From Volvox africanus (lineage: Eukaryota; Chlorophyta; Chlorophyceae; Chlamydomonadales; Volvocaceae), in NCBI GenBank assembly GCA_030268105.1, contig BSDZ01000024.1:1550001-1614000 (forward strand): DNA of 64,000 nucleotides, read 5' to 3'. The notes beneath the pieces were generated by a model, which saw nothing but the letters and a program-made list of their open reading frames with translations, did not search any database and had not been told where the DNA came from. The position numbers and the translations under genes are program-made. Position 1 is the stretch's first letter, and each line of letters begins with the position of its first letter. This document shows positions 1 to 34,411 of the stretch, piece after piece.

Positions 1-3000
1 ATTACAATTGAAATTTCCTTCAAAACATGATATACATTACACAGCATATACACACAAGCACATCATATGTACACTTCTCTGGAGTTCCAGGTTTTACCCC
101 GACCGATAGCGGGCCAAAGACCCTAAAGTTAAGGGCAGGGTGCCCCCATGTCGATGGACGGTGACGACCTCAATTAAAGTGACCTGCGAGCTGACCAGTA
201 GCGGAGTTGACGCCTTAGTTGATTCGGCAGATTCCGCTGGATGCTGGTGGTGGGTGCTGAACCTGGGAAAACCACTGATTTCGGAGAAGTCGGCATGGGA
301 GACTGGATGAAGGTGCCCCGAAATACCGGGGAAGGTAGGGACTGCCAGGTTAGTGGCCACGGGTGATGTACCCCCCTATCCTATACACAACTTCTAGGGG
401 AGTGTCCCTGTGTGGTAGGGTCAGACCTTTGCTAGGGAGGCAGTCGAGGTTGAGGAGGTGGGGTTTCCTGGTTTTTGGGTGGTAGGGGAACCTCTCTAAC
501 CTCCATGCCCTCTCCTTCTGGGCGCTGGTGTGATTGGCTGAGGCTCTGTAGCCAGGTGGCGGCTGGTGAGGTCTCTATGCCCTTGCTGGCTCGAGCGAGA
601 GGAGGAGCGCATGGCAGGATAATCAGACTAAACCGTGTGCTTCCCCTGCGCTGTGGTTCGGCCCGGTCAGGGCCCCCGGTGCTTGTCCTTTCAGGGCAGG
701 TCTCCCACAGTGTCACACCTTAAGACACAAGCACGAACTGATGAATGTAGTTGAGTGTGGTTGAGTTAAATTAAGGCAAACTTGTCGTCCCCTCCCTCCC
801 AGCCCCCCCTCCCTCCCTCCCAGCCGGGTACAATGAATGCGGTGTGGCCCAGCAAGGCCTGGTAGTGCCGTGTCTGCGCTTTAAACCCCATGAGCAAGTA
901 AAGCAAACTTCATCCGCACATCACCCGCCTTTCCGCCCCTCGTGGAGAGCGATGCATGATGGGTAGGCGAATATTGGGCGGCTGGGCTGCATTAGGCCAG
1001 GCAAATGAAATACGAGCCGTAGTACTTGCTGCCTTACGCAAAGGCTTCTCGGGATGCAAGTTGTGTGGTTTTCGCGTGCTATGTTTGTTAATGTGTGCTA
1101 TGTGTATGTATGTATATTCAATCTTAAGAAAAAGATATGGCATCTATACATCTATATATATAGATAGATAGATAGATTTTCCATACGTTGTCTTTTTGTT
1201 AAAACCCTAAAACCCTAAGATTGTGTTTTTCATACATTGTACGGCTACTACACTTTCCCTTCTCTTAGCAGGGGCCTCTCGGCAATTTGTGTGGTCTCCC
1301 TGCGTAGATAGCATGTATTTGTCGACTCGCCACCCCTATCATCTCTTCATGTCATGCGCGTTTTAAAGCACCATCAGTCACATCACGTCCATCTACGTCG
1401 GTAGCCAGGCTTTACAGATGCAACCGCTACAGCAACATACGTACAGTCGTTTATGTCAGCTTAAGTCTGCTCAGCCCTGTCAGGCGGTTTTTAGTCCCAT
1501 GTTATGCTGTCACGTCACGTCACGCCACGTCGGCGCACCTCACCTCCTTGCACACGTAGACGTGCAGCTCCGGCGCTGTCGGCGAGTACAGAGCATCATC
1601 GATGAAGATTGGCTTGCACGGATCATCACCTGATGGACCCGGGATCCGGCCAAGGATCAGTGCCAATGAGTTTGGCCACTGTAGCGTTATGTTCTGAAGT
1701 ACTGCTGGCTGCAGCCCCAGCACCAGACTAGCTGCGATGCCGTACAGCTCCGGACCCGTGGTAGTACCTCCGCCGCCGTTGCCGCTGCTGCCATTAATGC
1801 TGTTGAAAGTACTGTCCTGCACGCTCCGCCGCCGCACCTTCATTGCCGCCGCCGTCGCCCCTTTCCCCCCACCGGCACCACTGTGTTGTTTCCGGAAGCG
1901 TCCCGACATCGAAACCGGCTTGCCAGTGACGTACAAGCGCCAGGTTTGCACGCTGTCAAAGGGATTGCCGGACGCAGCGTGCTCGCGCCCGTGATCGTCC
2001 AGTGATTCCGGTTCCCGGCCGCCGATGTCATCATGATCATTATTCGCCCCCAACTCAGACTGCAGCAGCGCGCGGCCCCGGCTTCGGCGGCGGCGCCTAG
2101 AGTGGATGGCAGCATCCGTGAGAACCTTTATTTCTGGCACTAGTTTGTCTTCGGCGTTGAAGAATGCCTGGGGAGTATTGAATTGCAACCAAGAATTGTT
2201 AAGTGCAGCGAACAGTGGTGCGTGTCAAAATGTAAAAATCCTAAATGTAAAAACCCAACATGTATAAAGCAATTCCAAGGCGTATTCATGATCGCGATTT
2301 ATATCTGCCAGGCTCTCGCCCTGATAGGGTAGATGGGACGGAGTCCTTAGTGTTCGCCCGGCACATCGACGTGCTGAGCATCACTGATACTTCTGTGCCC
2401 TGTTTCCATCAAATATAACAAAAGCAAATATATAACACAAAGACAAGAACAGAAACATGTACAATCCAGCATTTGGCGATCTTATCATTTACATTAGTGT
2501 CGCTGATACGTGCGCTGATTGCCAGGATATCGTACTCATTGCATATCCCCCAAAACAATATATTTAGGGTTGAGTATTGAATAACTGCAAAATTCTTGCG
2601 TCCTGCTGCACCGCCCAAGTAATTAACGTATTTAACTTCACATAACGTGCAAGCTAGGGAATGTGCCGTACCTGGAAGTACCTGGAAAAACTACCTAGAT
2701 AGGCAGCTAGATAGCTACATCGCTAGATAGCTAAACGTATAAACGTATCTACGTACTTACCACTAATGCGTTGAACATGTTTGCCGCCGCGAGTAAACTA
2801 CTTGGCTTTCCAAAAGCAAGCATTGTGTTGCTGTCGAACACGTATAGTATACTTGCGGCCCTTGACACCAACGCGTTGCGAAGTGGCGCGAGTGTCCTTG
2901 CTGCACCGCATCGTACAACACAAATGTAACAGAAATAGTTTTAAATATTAACTAGGCCTTATATTTACTAAGGCCTCACTCCCCGGTACATATGTGACCT

Positions 3001-4470
3001 AGTTAAGGTTTTTTAAAGTGTGTATTCGTTGGCGTGCTGACGCTACTTTGACAAGTATCTAGCCTTCATTCCAATTTATGAAAGGGTGTGTGTTTATATG
3101 CATGTCTGTGTGTGTCTGTGTGTGTTGGAGTCGACAAAACGAAAATATGTACGGGGAACAAATACCCCAGTAGAAAAAGTTAGGAAACCAGACAGCTCTT
3201 CCTCCTACGATATGACTCACCTGTACGGGCTCGTACTATCACGAGTCGCCGCCCAAGGACATCCACCCCCCCGGGTGTTGACTCCGCAAGAGAATCACCC
3301 AAGGACGCCTGGGGGTCCCCGACTCGACTTCTGCTGCTCCCACTGCCTGGACCCAACACAGCCGAGGCTGGCCTGCCAGCAGAGCGAATGGGAATGGGGG
3401 TGGGATTTCTAGAGGTATAGGTAGAGGGTTGGGAGGGTCGGAAGGATCGGGAGATGAAGGTGCGGCTGGGGCAAGTACGTACGTAATGGTCAATGTGGAT
3501 GTACGTACGGTAACCGTACGACAACATGCAATCTATCCTGGTCCTGACTATCAATGCATCTGCTCCTGACCATACATGCTTCGGAACCCGAAGTCGCGTC
3601 CTAGCTTTTGCTGAATATCTGGCCCTCTAATTTAGTAAGTACGTACGGAAGGTAATGACGCACGAACCCTGTCAGGATGAAGGGGTACGTACACCACGCG
3701 AGAAATACGTACGGAAGCGCTGCTGGAAGTGTTTTGCTGATGAGGATAAAGTGCAAACTCCCCCGCACATACACATACTCAGACAGACACACATAACATA
3801 TAAACACGTGATTCAACCCCGAGCACTGGTATATCTGGCGCATTGGATATTTATTTCGTTCCAGTGTCGGTAAAGTGGATATAAAATCAATGCTTTCGCA
3901 CGCCAAACTAACTACCACCGTGTGAAAAAAGGAGCGTGATAGAACAACTGCGTTTCATACGGAAAGCACAAAGAAACTGTCCCAAAATGCCAGAGGATTC
4001 AATCAGCAACAAGGTACTGCAAATGACCAAATGCCATTTCCTTGGCCTTTTATGAGGGTATCAACGCGTCGGTGGTACATCAGTGCAGCGGTGACAAGTT
4101 ATAAGACAACATTTATGTCATCGAATACGGTAGGCCTAGCAAGCTGCCAGGCTGGAATATTTTCATCAGGACGAGCAAAGACACTCGAGAGTGAGACCTA
4201 TAATAATTATTGTAGTCTTACAATACGTATTAGCTCAGATCTACTATGTCCGACTTATGTGAGGCACACTCGCAATCGTAAACGCCTGAACCTCACTGAA
4301 CTCGGTAGCACTGACCTCAACGGAATGTTAGAAGTGCTCCTCAGAGTTAAAAACATAGTTTGATCTTTAGTTGAAGAATCCACATTGAAGAATAGCAACA
4401 TCGCAGCAGCTAGGAAGAGTGCACTTTTTGCGCTGGGCTCGCACCAGCGGCGATAAGATTTTCCCATCAT
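1..4470 (-). CDS. Subtilase copy 1, 5' part (secreted S8 protease, partial)
   Basis: This is the N-terminal part of a secreted subtilisin-like protease that runs off the left edge. Exons seen: 4,316-4,470 (start codon at 4,470; hydrophobic stretch ALFLAAAMLLFF, a signal peptide), 3,221-3,346 (aligns with the copy-2 exon ending in YLVQCSG), 2,761-2,900 (prodomain, NTMLAFGKPSS, matching NNTVLVFGSA in copy 2) and 1,544-2,167 (Arg-rich spacer with RRRRRSRGR, then YGIAASLVLGL, matching YGINARLISGL in copy 2). The borders of the 3,221 and 2,761 exons have the same phase as their copy-2 equivalents, which supports the model. An exon between 4,316 and 3,346 may be missing from it. The catalytic core is not in the window, so activity cannot be judged. 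Family membership rests on paralogy with copy 2. Positions 1-1,543 are intron and carry two dispersed repeats. Confidence 0.66.
84..389 (+). repeat. Dispersed repeat A, copy 1
   Basis: About 305 bp, nearly identical to 37,172-37,479, and with its last 150 bp also at 18,553-18,699. It begins GAGTTCCAGG and ends CCCCCCTATCCTATACACA. It probably lies in an intron of subtilase copy 1. No proteins of a mobile element are visible, so it is a non-autonomous element or solo fragment. Confidence 0.8.
565..720 (+). repeat. Dispersed repeat B, copy 1
   Basis: This is similar over about 155 bp to 45,448-45,620. Shared landmarks are GGTGAGGT, TGCCCTTGCTGG, TCGAGCGAG, CCCCTGCGCT, TTCGGCCCGGT, TGCTTGTCCTT and CGCCCACAGTG-like ends. 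The copies are diverged, so the family is older than repeat A. Confidence 0.65.
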
Positions 4471-6873
4471 AAAAGTGATGACATTAAAAGTGAAAGAAAA
4501 AACTTTTCATATGACTTCTATTAAAAGGATGACCTATGCGTAAGCTGTATTGAAGTATAACTCTGTCCAAGTATGATAGTGATAGCCAAAATGCATCTTA
4601 ACGCAGCAGTTTTGGTCAGATTGACAAATTTTGCTCATGTCATCGAACAACCTCGATTCTGTGAACCAAAGAGGCGCCAAGTACCATGGGCCCTGCGTCA
4701 TGGGCTGGGTTGCCGTATCTCGGTGTACGGTTCGATGGATATGCTTCAGTCCCTTCAGCTGTCTTCGGTGCGGCAATTTAACTTATGTAATTCAAGTCAG
4801 CTAGTGGTAACTGATAAAATTTCTACGTAGTGGTATGGCAAGATATTCTCAAACTACACCAGGGATACACGTAGTACATGTACCAGCACCGGCAGCAGGA
4901 GCAGTCTGCAACTGTGCTGAAAAGGCAACTAAAACTGAAAGCATCATCCCCAAAACTCATAAAGTTGATAAAGCGATATTCATTGAGATAAAGACAGAAA
5001 TATGGGTTATTTAGTGCAACGCAAAAATGGTTACATGAATTAGGGAAGCGCTATAGTACATTTTCGTATTTTCCAATACGACTTCGCTCTGTCGAACCGA
5101 AGCCTGTGATGTGGCGATCTAGGCTTCCAATACGATGGAGGCGGTTGCGATATTACATGGGGCCGTCCTCCAGGTAGAATATTTGCCGGAGCCGATCCAA
5201 TGTCCGCACATGAGGACTTGCGCACACCTTCCAGGTGGTTTCCTAGCTTCCGACCTTCTGGAGGCCACGAGACCGCATCCTGCTACCTTAACCTTACTTG
5301 TCCTTACTTGACTTAAATACAACTAATTTGATCTCTGTATAATAGTATCTGATGTCGTAAGCTCTGTTTGAGGGCCTTATCTATCCAGCGCATTTAATGC
5401 ATGCCCGTCTTCGACATCGGAAACGGATGGAGGCGATGGGTGTCTGACCCGACCGTTGCCCTGGCGTGAACAGTAGAAGGCTATACGTCTTCGTTATTGC
5501 TGGTGCATGCATTTAGAAATATATCTCATTTGCACTAGTTAGTCGGTTTAAGACTGAAGCTGGAAGCTGCGGAAACCGGAGGCAACCGCACCAAACATAG
5601 ATTGGTACGAGAGAAACGTGCGGTCATTGTCGTTTTTCACGTATGCTTTTAGGTAGTTTTAGGTGGACGGCATCACAAATGTAACGGTCGGCCTTTATTA
5701 GATTTTTATATAGTTTTTTTCTTCAAATATTATATTTCATAATGTAAGCAACGCAATCACCAACCGTGAAAAGCATAAACCCGCATAAACATCGCGCATC
5801 ACATGTCACGCTTGCGATACAAGTGCGAATGAAGGTCAAAACCATCCGATATGAAACCAACCACACACAAATAAAAATAATGCATCCACCTGCCCAAACC
5901 AGCCATAACTACGTCTGGCTTAGTTGTGCTTGAAAATAACTGTCTCCTTCACACTGCGGAATTTTTTGGCTTTGGGTTAGGACCTTGCAACCACAGCCAA
6001 ATGCTAGCAACCAATTGATAAGAAACTCAATGCCGTGTCGTAATTCTTTGCATGCACGACCGTGCATACGACACGCCCAGGCCACCCGCCCAGGTCCCAT
6101 GCAGGCACGTACATAGCCTCCCCTGCCAAGTCCATGCCATGTGCCTTGATAGCAAACACATCGCAGAAATATTCTTGTAGGTGCCCCAAGCACCAATCGC
6201 TAGAGCAAACCTACATATGCCACTATTAATGCTGGCCCCTATGGAGTTACATACATACACGGCATACACGGCACGCATGCACGGCACAGCACGAATGCAC
6301 GGGGATCACTCGTCCGTAAATCAACGCCTCTTGCTTATCAATCAACGTGTGCAAGAGATTTATGAAAGGTCGTTATCATCGTGAATGTCACAGCCTTGCC
6401 TCATCTGTCAGGTAATAGTGTCAGAAGTGTATGATTCAACAGCGCGCAACCCCCAGCCCACCTCCCACCTCCCACCTACAACCCCCACTTCCTACCACAA
6501 ATCTTTGCCACCAATCGACCCTGCTTCCCCTCCTACAACTCTATTCCGCACACTTCTGCCCGCCGCTTCCTGTCTCTGAACTTAGCAACGCAGGGCCGCT
6601 AGGTAGTCATGAACGGTCAACGCGAACTGGGCGTCGCCTGAGGGATGAGGAGAGGAGCGAATGCATAAAATGACCCAAGCCGCATCAACCCCCTATTAAC
6701 ACCGTCAATCAAAAATCGATTGTCAGCGCCTTTACAATCCTTGTTGGTACCAGCTGTCGAATTTAGTGTGCGGAGCAACTCAATCAATCCTTTAATGTGA
6801 CCACGTATGGCGGCCTGCATCCTTGCCTGATGCAGCGTCGACCTTTAGTCGCGCCGCCTAAGGGGTGTGTCCG

Positions 6874-6904
<31 letters not shown>

Positions 6905-7865
6905 TTCCTGCACACCCGCCACCTACCTCCCATTTCTCACACCTGGCCTCGCCCCGGTCCCCACCCCCCTTTTTTCCCCGGATCCCTGCCCCCCACCCGT
7001 TCCCTCCCGCTGATGATCGCGCACACGCGGGAACTACACCGCCCGATTTTGATCGGTTGTGTGCAACTAACCAGCGCAGCGAACATCTCAAGCAACGAAC
7101 AAATCAATTCATGCCCTCCTAACCCCCATCAGTTATAATTGAATACATCAAAACATCGAAGCACATCGCACATCATCAAAGTAAGCCTCAGCACATTCAG
7201 CAAATGCGATAGAGCATAAGTCTAGTCAGGTCGTTCTTCTGTTCGCCTGAGCGGTGTGCGTATATGAGCCGCCGTCTCCATTAACCGGCGTCATAGAACA
7301 CTTTCTATAAGAACCTTCGGGTTTGATGGATCAACCCCTCAGGTACTTCTATCACCCCACGCCACCCCACCCTACCATCAAACATGCACCTCGGAAACAT
7401 ACGGGTGCCTTCGGAACAGCACCCGCTCTTCGCGAGACAGATGCTGGATTCGGATTCGGTGTCATTTTATCCCCCCCTTGCGCCTCCACCTACATCCGCC
7501 GCCGCTGCCACTAATGCTGCTGGCCTTCCTGTCTCCTGCAGCCTGCTCCTGCTCCTGCTATAAGTTTGGCGCCACGTTTTTTGCTGACGCTCCCCCATTC
7601 CGTTGTCGCTCACTACTCCTGCTGCGGTAGGTGACTGTAGCCGTAAAAATCACTGCAGCAAGCGCCTGCGCCCGGCAGCGGCGGTGGTGGTGGTGATGGT
7701 GATGTTTGGCTATTGTGCTAGTTCCCCGCCAGCATAACACAGCGTAGCATCGCACAGCTTACCTAAGCATAGCACAGCATAGCATCGCACAGCACGGCGT
7801 CTATGGACTAAGCACCGTCGTCATTTTTCCGAATGTTGTCATCAAGATTATCAATACGATGACCA
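4471..7865. other. Intergenic region between subtilase copies 2 and 1
   Basis: About 3.4 kb that should hold the 3' UTR of copy 2 and the promoter of copy 1. I see no conserved coding block. It contains a short purine tract of GA repeats at 6,873-6,902, pyrimidine-rich stretches at about 6,440-6,580 and 6,900-7,010, and TAGCATAGCACAGCA-like simple repeats at 7,730-7,795. Confidence 0.5.
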
Positions 7866-29722
<21,857 letters not shown>

Positions 29723-32700
29723 TATAATAACAATAAGCAAATTTATATATCTTGTTTTGTGGCCGTCTTTCCTTGACAACTTGGAAGGTAAGTTCACCTA
29801 ACGTTGCTGGTCACGGGCTTTAAACACATGAGGTCGGGTAGATATCCTAATGAATACTATGTCCCTTATATAAAACTCCCTCAATGTGGTCCATAGGCCG
29901 CAAGTACATTGATGCCCATGTAATATTTTCCAAGGAACGCGTCGTACAGCTGCCGACTCAAACCAGTCAGTCCAATTAGGCAGCAGCGATCTCTGCTTTC
30001 TAACTTATAACTTGTTCTGACAGGATAAGTCTTATGTTTCCTAGCTGTAATCGTTCTTCTTACCGCACTTCTTTCATTCGGTGCTATACGGCGGACGATA
30101 TTGCCGTTGCAGGTAGCAGAGCTACGCCCCAGCTACTTCCCGTTCCTTTCGACTGACCCCGCAGTGCACCTTCCCCAAATCAATTAACTCAAACGTATCT
30201 AATGCATTCTTGTTATGGCCGAATGTTCTGATAAGTTGCGGAAGCTCCAAGTCCGCCTGTGCTACGTCCGCAGCAGCAGAAACAACCTAATGTGGCAGGG
30301 GCAGCGTGACTCGGCATTTGGTTGGTAACCGTTACATTTGCCACCTCTTCTTCGCCCACCAGCTGCTCCCGCGCATCGGCTTCCATCTTAACTTCTAAAC
30401 CACCACATCCATATCCACATCCACAACAGACAAATTAGCATACAATTGTTACAGAATGGAACGCTTTCCTTCTTGCCGCCTTGCTTGCAATCCCCAACGT
30501 TTCGTTCATCCGAGGACATCTACAGGTCACTCGGCCTGTCGAGCCCTGCACGAGCCATTCCCCCTCATTCCTTCGCCCCTCTTCAGGCAAAGGCTGAATC
30601 GACATAGCTCCTGATCCTGTATGGGGGGTGATGAGATGCAGGGGACTATCAACCCAATCCACAGCACCGCACGAGCTTCGAGGATCCATAGTTCCCCCCT
30701 CCCCTACATGTGGGTCACCGGGACCAGCAAGGCGCTTCTGCAACTGTGTCAGGGCGCAGCAGGTTTCAGGCTCCGTGCAGTCGGGGCCCCATTTCGGTCC
30801 CAAATGCTCTCATCCTCTCTCTGCATTTGTTGAAGCATCGTACGAGATCCGTCACATAGGGCAATGTAAATGTCTTTCACCCACCAGGAAACACCAGTGC
30901 TGGGCCATACATCAGTGTCATACATCAGCGTTCGTCGGAGCTTGCACGCAACAGATTATTAGCTCTTGGTGCACTTCCCATCTTTTGGTTCTTTGGTCAT
31001 TTGGTTCCACCAATCAATCCATCTGTCCTAGGACAGCTTGAATCAATAGTTGTATTTAAATGTTTTTGAACCTGCAGAAGTGATAACTAGATGGCCAGGT
31101 GTTATCTAACCTTCGCGACTCAGAGGCGCTGCATGGTCCTGAATCCCGCCGCTGCATTCCAACGGCAGGGCTGCGACATACAGGCACGCGAACGCAACAT
31201 ATCAAGCGATTTGGATACCCAGCATCAGCGATAAACCCACATATTTGGTAAATGAAATCATACCCAGGTATGGTACTAACATTCTCTCGTATCGGTTTTG
31301 TGGTTTTGGAAGCTATGGCCGCGGACAACGGTGTCGCCCGCCAACTCGCGCCCACCTACCTGGCGTCTCATGAAGGGAAGACGCTTGCACTTGGGGTTAC
31401 TGACCATGCTGCATAACTGAATCTTCGTAGTTAAAGGACGTGCACTGCTCTTAATCTACATAAAATCAAAAAGTATGTTAGCTGTGTGCTGGCGGAGTTA
31501 CCGGTTGGCAAATTCAACCTTCAGAACTGTATAAAATTATATCCCAAGACTGAATTATTTTAAATTATTAAAGAAACCCTTAAAATGAAGTCATCGTTAC
31601 AGATATCGGGTACTCGGATTCGGCTAACCGAAGCAAACTTCATTTTCGGTATGGTCGTTGTTAATTCCGCAGTTAATTACATGAAATCAAAGTTCAAATA
31701 ATATGATTAGAAATGCATGGGGAAATGAAGATCAGCTGACTGTAGAGGTTCGGCTGCTAGCGGTGCTGCTGCTGCCATCCCACGCCGTCCTCTGCTGCTT
31801 ACGCGGAAAACTGCTATACCTGAACCCTGAAAATAACATTTCTTCTAGAAAGCATCATCTCAAGATCGGCACCGATCGTCTGACGCGTTCTATCTGGAGC
31901 TGTGCGCGGTTCCCCGCGATTCAGCGAGGCTTCGCGCCCGTGTGCCGTGGATAAGTTCATCACGCCGGCTGAGCACCAGATCCTGCCAAATATGACTACC
32001 ATGCATGCAAGCAGATAGTAAAATCTCATACTGCGCTTTCAAGTGTTGATTGCATCATTCCTAAAACAAAATCAACGCTCTGTGAGCCTATGCGACCCTA
32101 AAAATGCGACAGGATGCAGGTCACAGATTTCCGTGCGCCGTGCCTTGGAAGAGGGTGGAAGGGATCTAAACATGTGGGGCTCGTAAGGACCCGGTATGGC
32201 CAGCACGGGCCAGAACCGGGTGGTTCTTGCGGACGGAGGACCGTCGGGGAGGAGGCCCCGGGTGTGGTTGCCCCGCGGGATGAAGGGAAGGGGTTCCCGC
32301 GCAGGTTTTCTGTTAGATTTTTAATGCGACCTGGAACTCCCGCGGCATCAGGATAAAGTGGAGGTAGTGGGCTCGCGTGGGCTCGCACACACAGAAGAAC
32401 GCAATGCTATGAGAGATGCGCAAATGTATCTGGTTGGCTCCGGGAAATCGCCCACCCTCAGCTGACTGCGGTTCGGGAGACTGCTTGAGAGGAGCAATTC
32501 CTTCCTCCCCCCTCAGTGAGGACAAAGTTGCTCGTCCAGGTCGAGCCAGTCCACTCCACGCCACCCCTGGATAATTCCCATCCTCATCCTTGATGTACGA
32601 CAAGGAGTCGTTTGTTGCATTACAAGACATTAAATCAAATCACATCATATGAACGAAAATGTCACCTCCCAGGTGCATGTGCGTGATCGCATTTCTTAGT

Positions 32701-33620
32701 TGTTCTTGCTTTCCCTACACCGTACAGACTGGGACAGTCAACATCTAACGGTAATTTCGCCTTGTTGGCTTTACTGGAACATGTACGGTTTTACTGGAAC
32801 ATGTACGATAGTCACGCTGGCAGGCACTGCAATGTCATTGTATTCTAAGTAAAGCAAAGGTTAGGGGCATACAGACTGACTTACGAGTTTATTTTTTCCT
32901 GTTTGGCGCTCACAGTCACAGTCACTCTGTCCGTCCCAGCTTCGCATCCGGAGTGGTCATCTTCTTTAACTGCGAAATACGGAATAATTGTTTGACAGAT
33001 AGGGAGCGACAGCGAGCGTGCGTTTTACGACGGCTTTGACATCTAGCACATCTTGTTTAAATAGAAAATTTAAGAATGAAGCAGATATACGAATACCTCA
33101 TGGGAAGTACGTGGAAGTGGTCCAGGAGGTCCCGCAGCAGCAAGCACTTTGAAAATATCACCTTAACGTCCCAACGACATTTTGTTCGTGATCATAGAAC
33201 CAGAAGTGCTGATATGGGCAAATGGTATTCTCCATCGGGAAGGGGCGGGACAGCGCCCGTGCTTCCCAAAAAGGCCAATCCGTGGATTCTCCTAACGTCA
33301 TCCTTTTAATCTTCTTTCTCTTATTCTATTTTGCGTCTTTATCCCTGTTATTTAAACCATTACTTAATCGTTTCAAATTTTACTGGTGGACATGAAGATA
33401 GCCAAGCTGTCGCATTTTCGATGTGACAAAAGATAAGCATACGCGCCTAAAACGGATTACCGACAAACATTAAAAGACTAACCTCACGTCATTAATACCC
33501 CGACAACAAACCACCCTCTTTCCATCAGACCATGCGCATAATTGCGACGGTGTGACGTCATCAAATCACCCTTTAAATCACCATTCAATTGCCATTTCTC
33601 ACCAGCACATCACCAGCATC
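29723..33620. other. Intergenic region between TRS120 and subtilase copy 2
   Basis: About 3.9 kb without a gene I can support. It should contain the TRS120 3' UTR and the promoter of subtilase copy 2. Most of it is AT-rich unique sequence. A GC-rich block at about 32,100-32,620 has open frames on both strands but no recognisable family, and it contrasts in composition with its flanks, so it may be a transposon remnant. Confidence 0.5.
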
Positions 33621-34411
33621 TCAGACGCACAGCACGTTAAGACGATCCATCGATGCGTATATTCGCTGCGGCTGCGGCGGGTTTAACCCCTGCCGGCCGC
33701 CCCCGAGGTGTACGTCAACACCCTGCGGCAGCGCATAAACGTCGTACACGTACAGCTGATACAGCCCAGGGTGTACAAACGTCAACGCCAACGGGTGATA
33801 CGCTGTAGTGCGTGGTTCAATGGCCACGTGGACGTTCTGTACGGCGCCCACGAGAACGACCCCTGGGTCGATGCCCGGCTCTAGGAAGGGTGCTGCGTAC
33901 CCGCCGCAGTACGGCTCGCCGCCTCCACCAATAAAACCACCAACGGCCGAACCCTTGCCGAACATCGCAGGATTGTTGTTGCTTGGTACAACGAAGCTGC
34001 CTCCGGTGGTATACCCATCTGTTGTATGTGCGCAACGGTACGTGTGGGTATGCCGTACACCAGCCATACCATATGGCGTGCCAGTACCCTGGAAAGAAGC
34101 CACGTGCATGTGTGAAGCAAACGCGCTGCCCTGATGTTGCTGTACGGCCATCGCCCCGGCGGAACCGTGTGGTAGTGGAACGTGGAGGGGAGGGTGGAGG
34201 TTGGAATTCAGGTGGGGGTTGGGGTAAGTGTGTTGGGAGAAGGCGCCAGCTGATGAAGCACTGGCTATACCGGGGGATAGGAGAGTCCCGGAGGCTGCGG
34301 CTGCAGCTGCGGCAGTAGCAGCCGCGTTTGGAGAAGCAGCCAAGGAGAAGGTCAAGTGGTGGCTGTGATTTCCTCGATTGTGTATCAGGAGCTGAAGACG
34401 GATCACCTCAC
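33621..34411 (-). other. TRS120: Final exon of TRS120 (C-terminal beta-sandwich)
   Basis: After a polypyrimidine tract and AG at 34,412, the frame opens with GEVIRLQLLIHNRGNHSHHL, runs through an Ala/His/Gly-rich insertion of roughly 100 residues, and ends with VLVGAVQNVHVAIEPRTT, HPGLYQLYVYDVYALP and RLNVLCV, then the stop at 33,621. These match the C-terminal Ig-like strands of plant TRS120, including the 'w.G...gi...v.P......f.l.f..PG.Y......' pattern. Confidence 0.8.

Noticed and set aside
94..360. An 88-codon minus-strand frame (MATNLAVPTF...) repeated near 18,483-18,671 and 37,092-37,448
   Set aside because: It follows repeat A. Differences between copies change amino acids freely and the truncated copy keeps no start context, so it is not a conserved gene.
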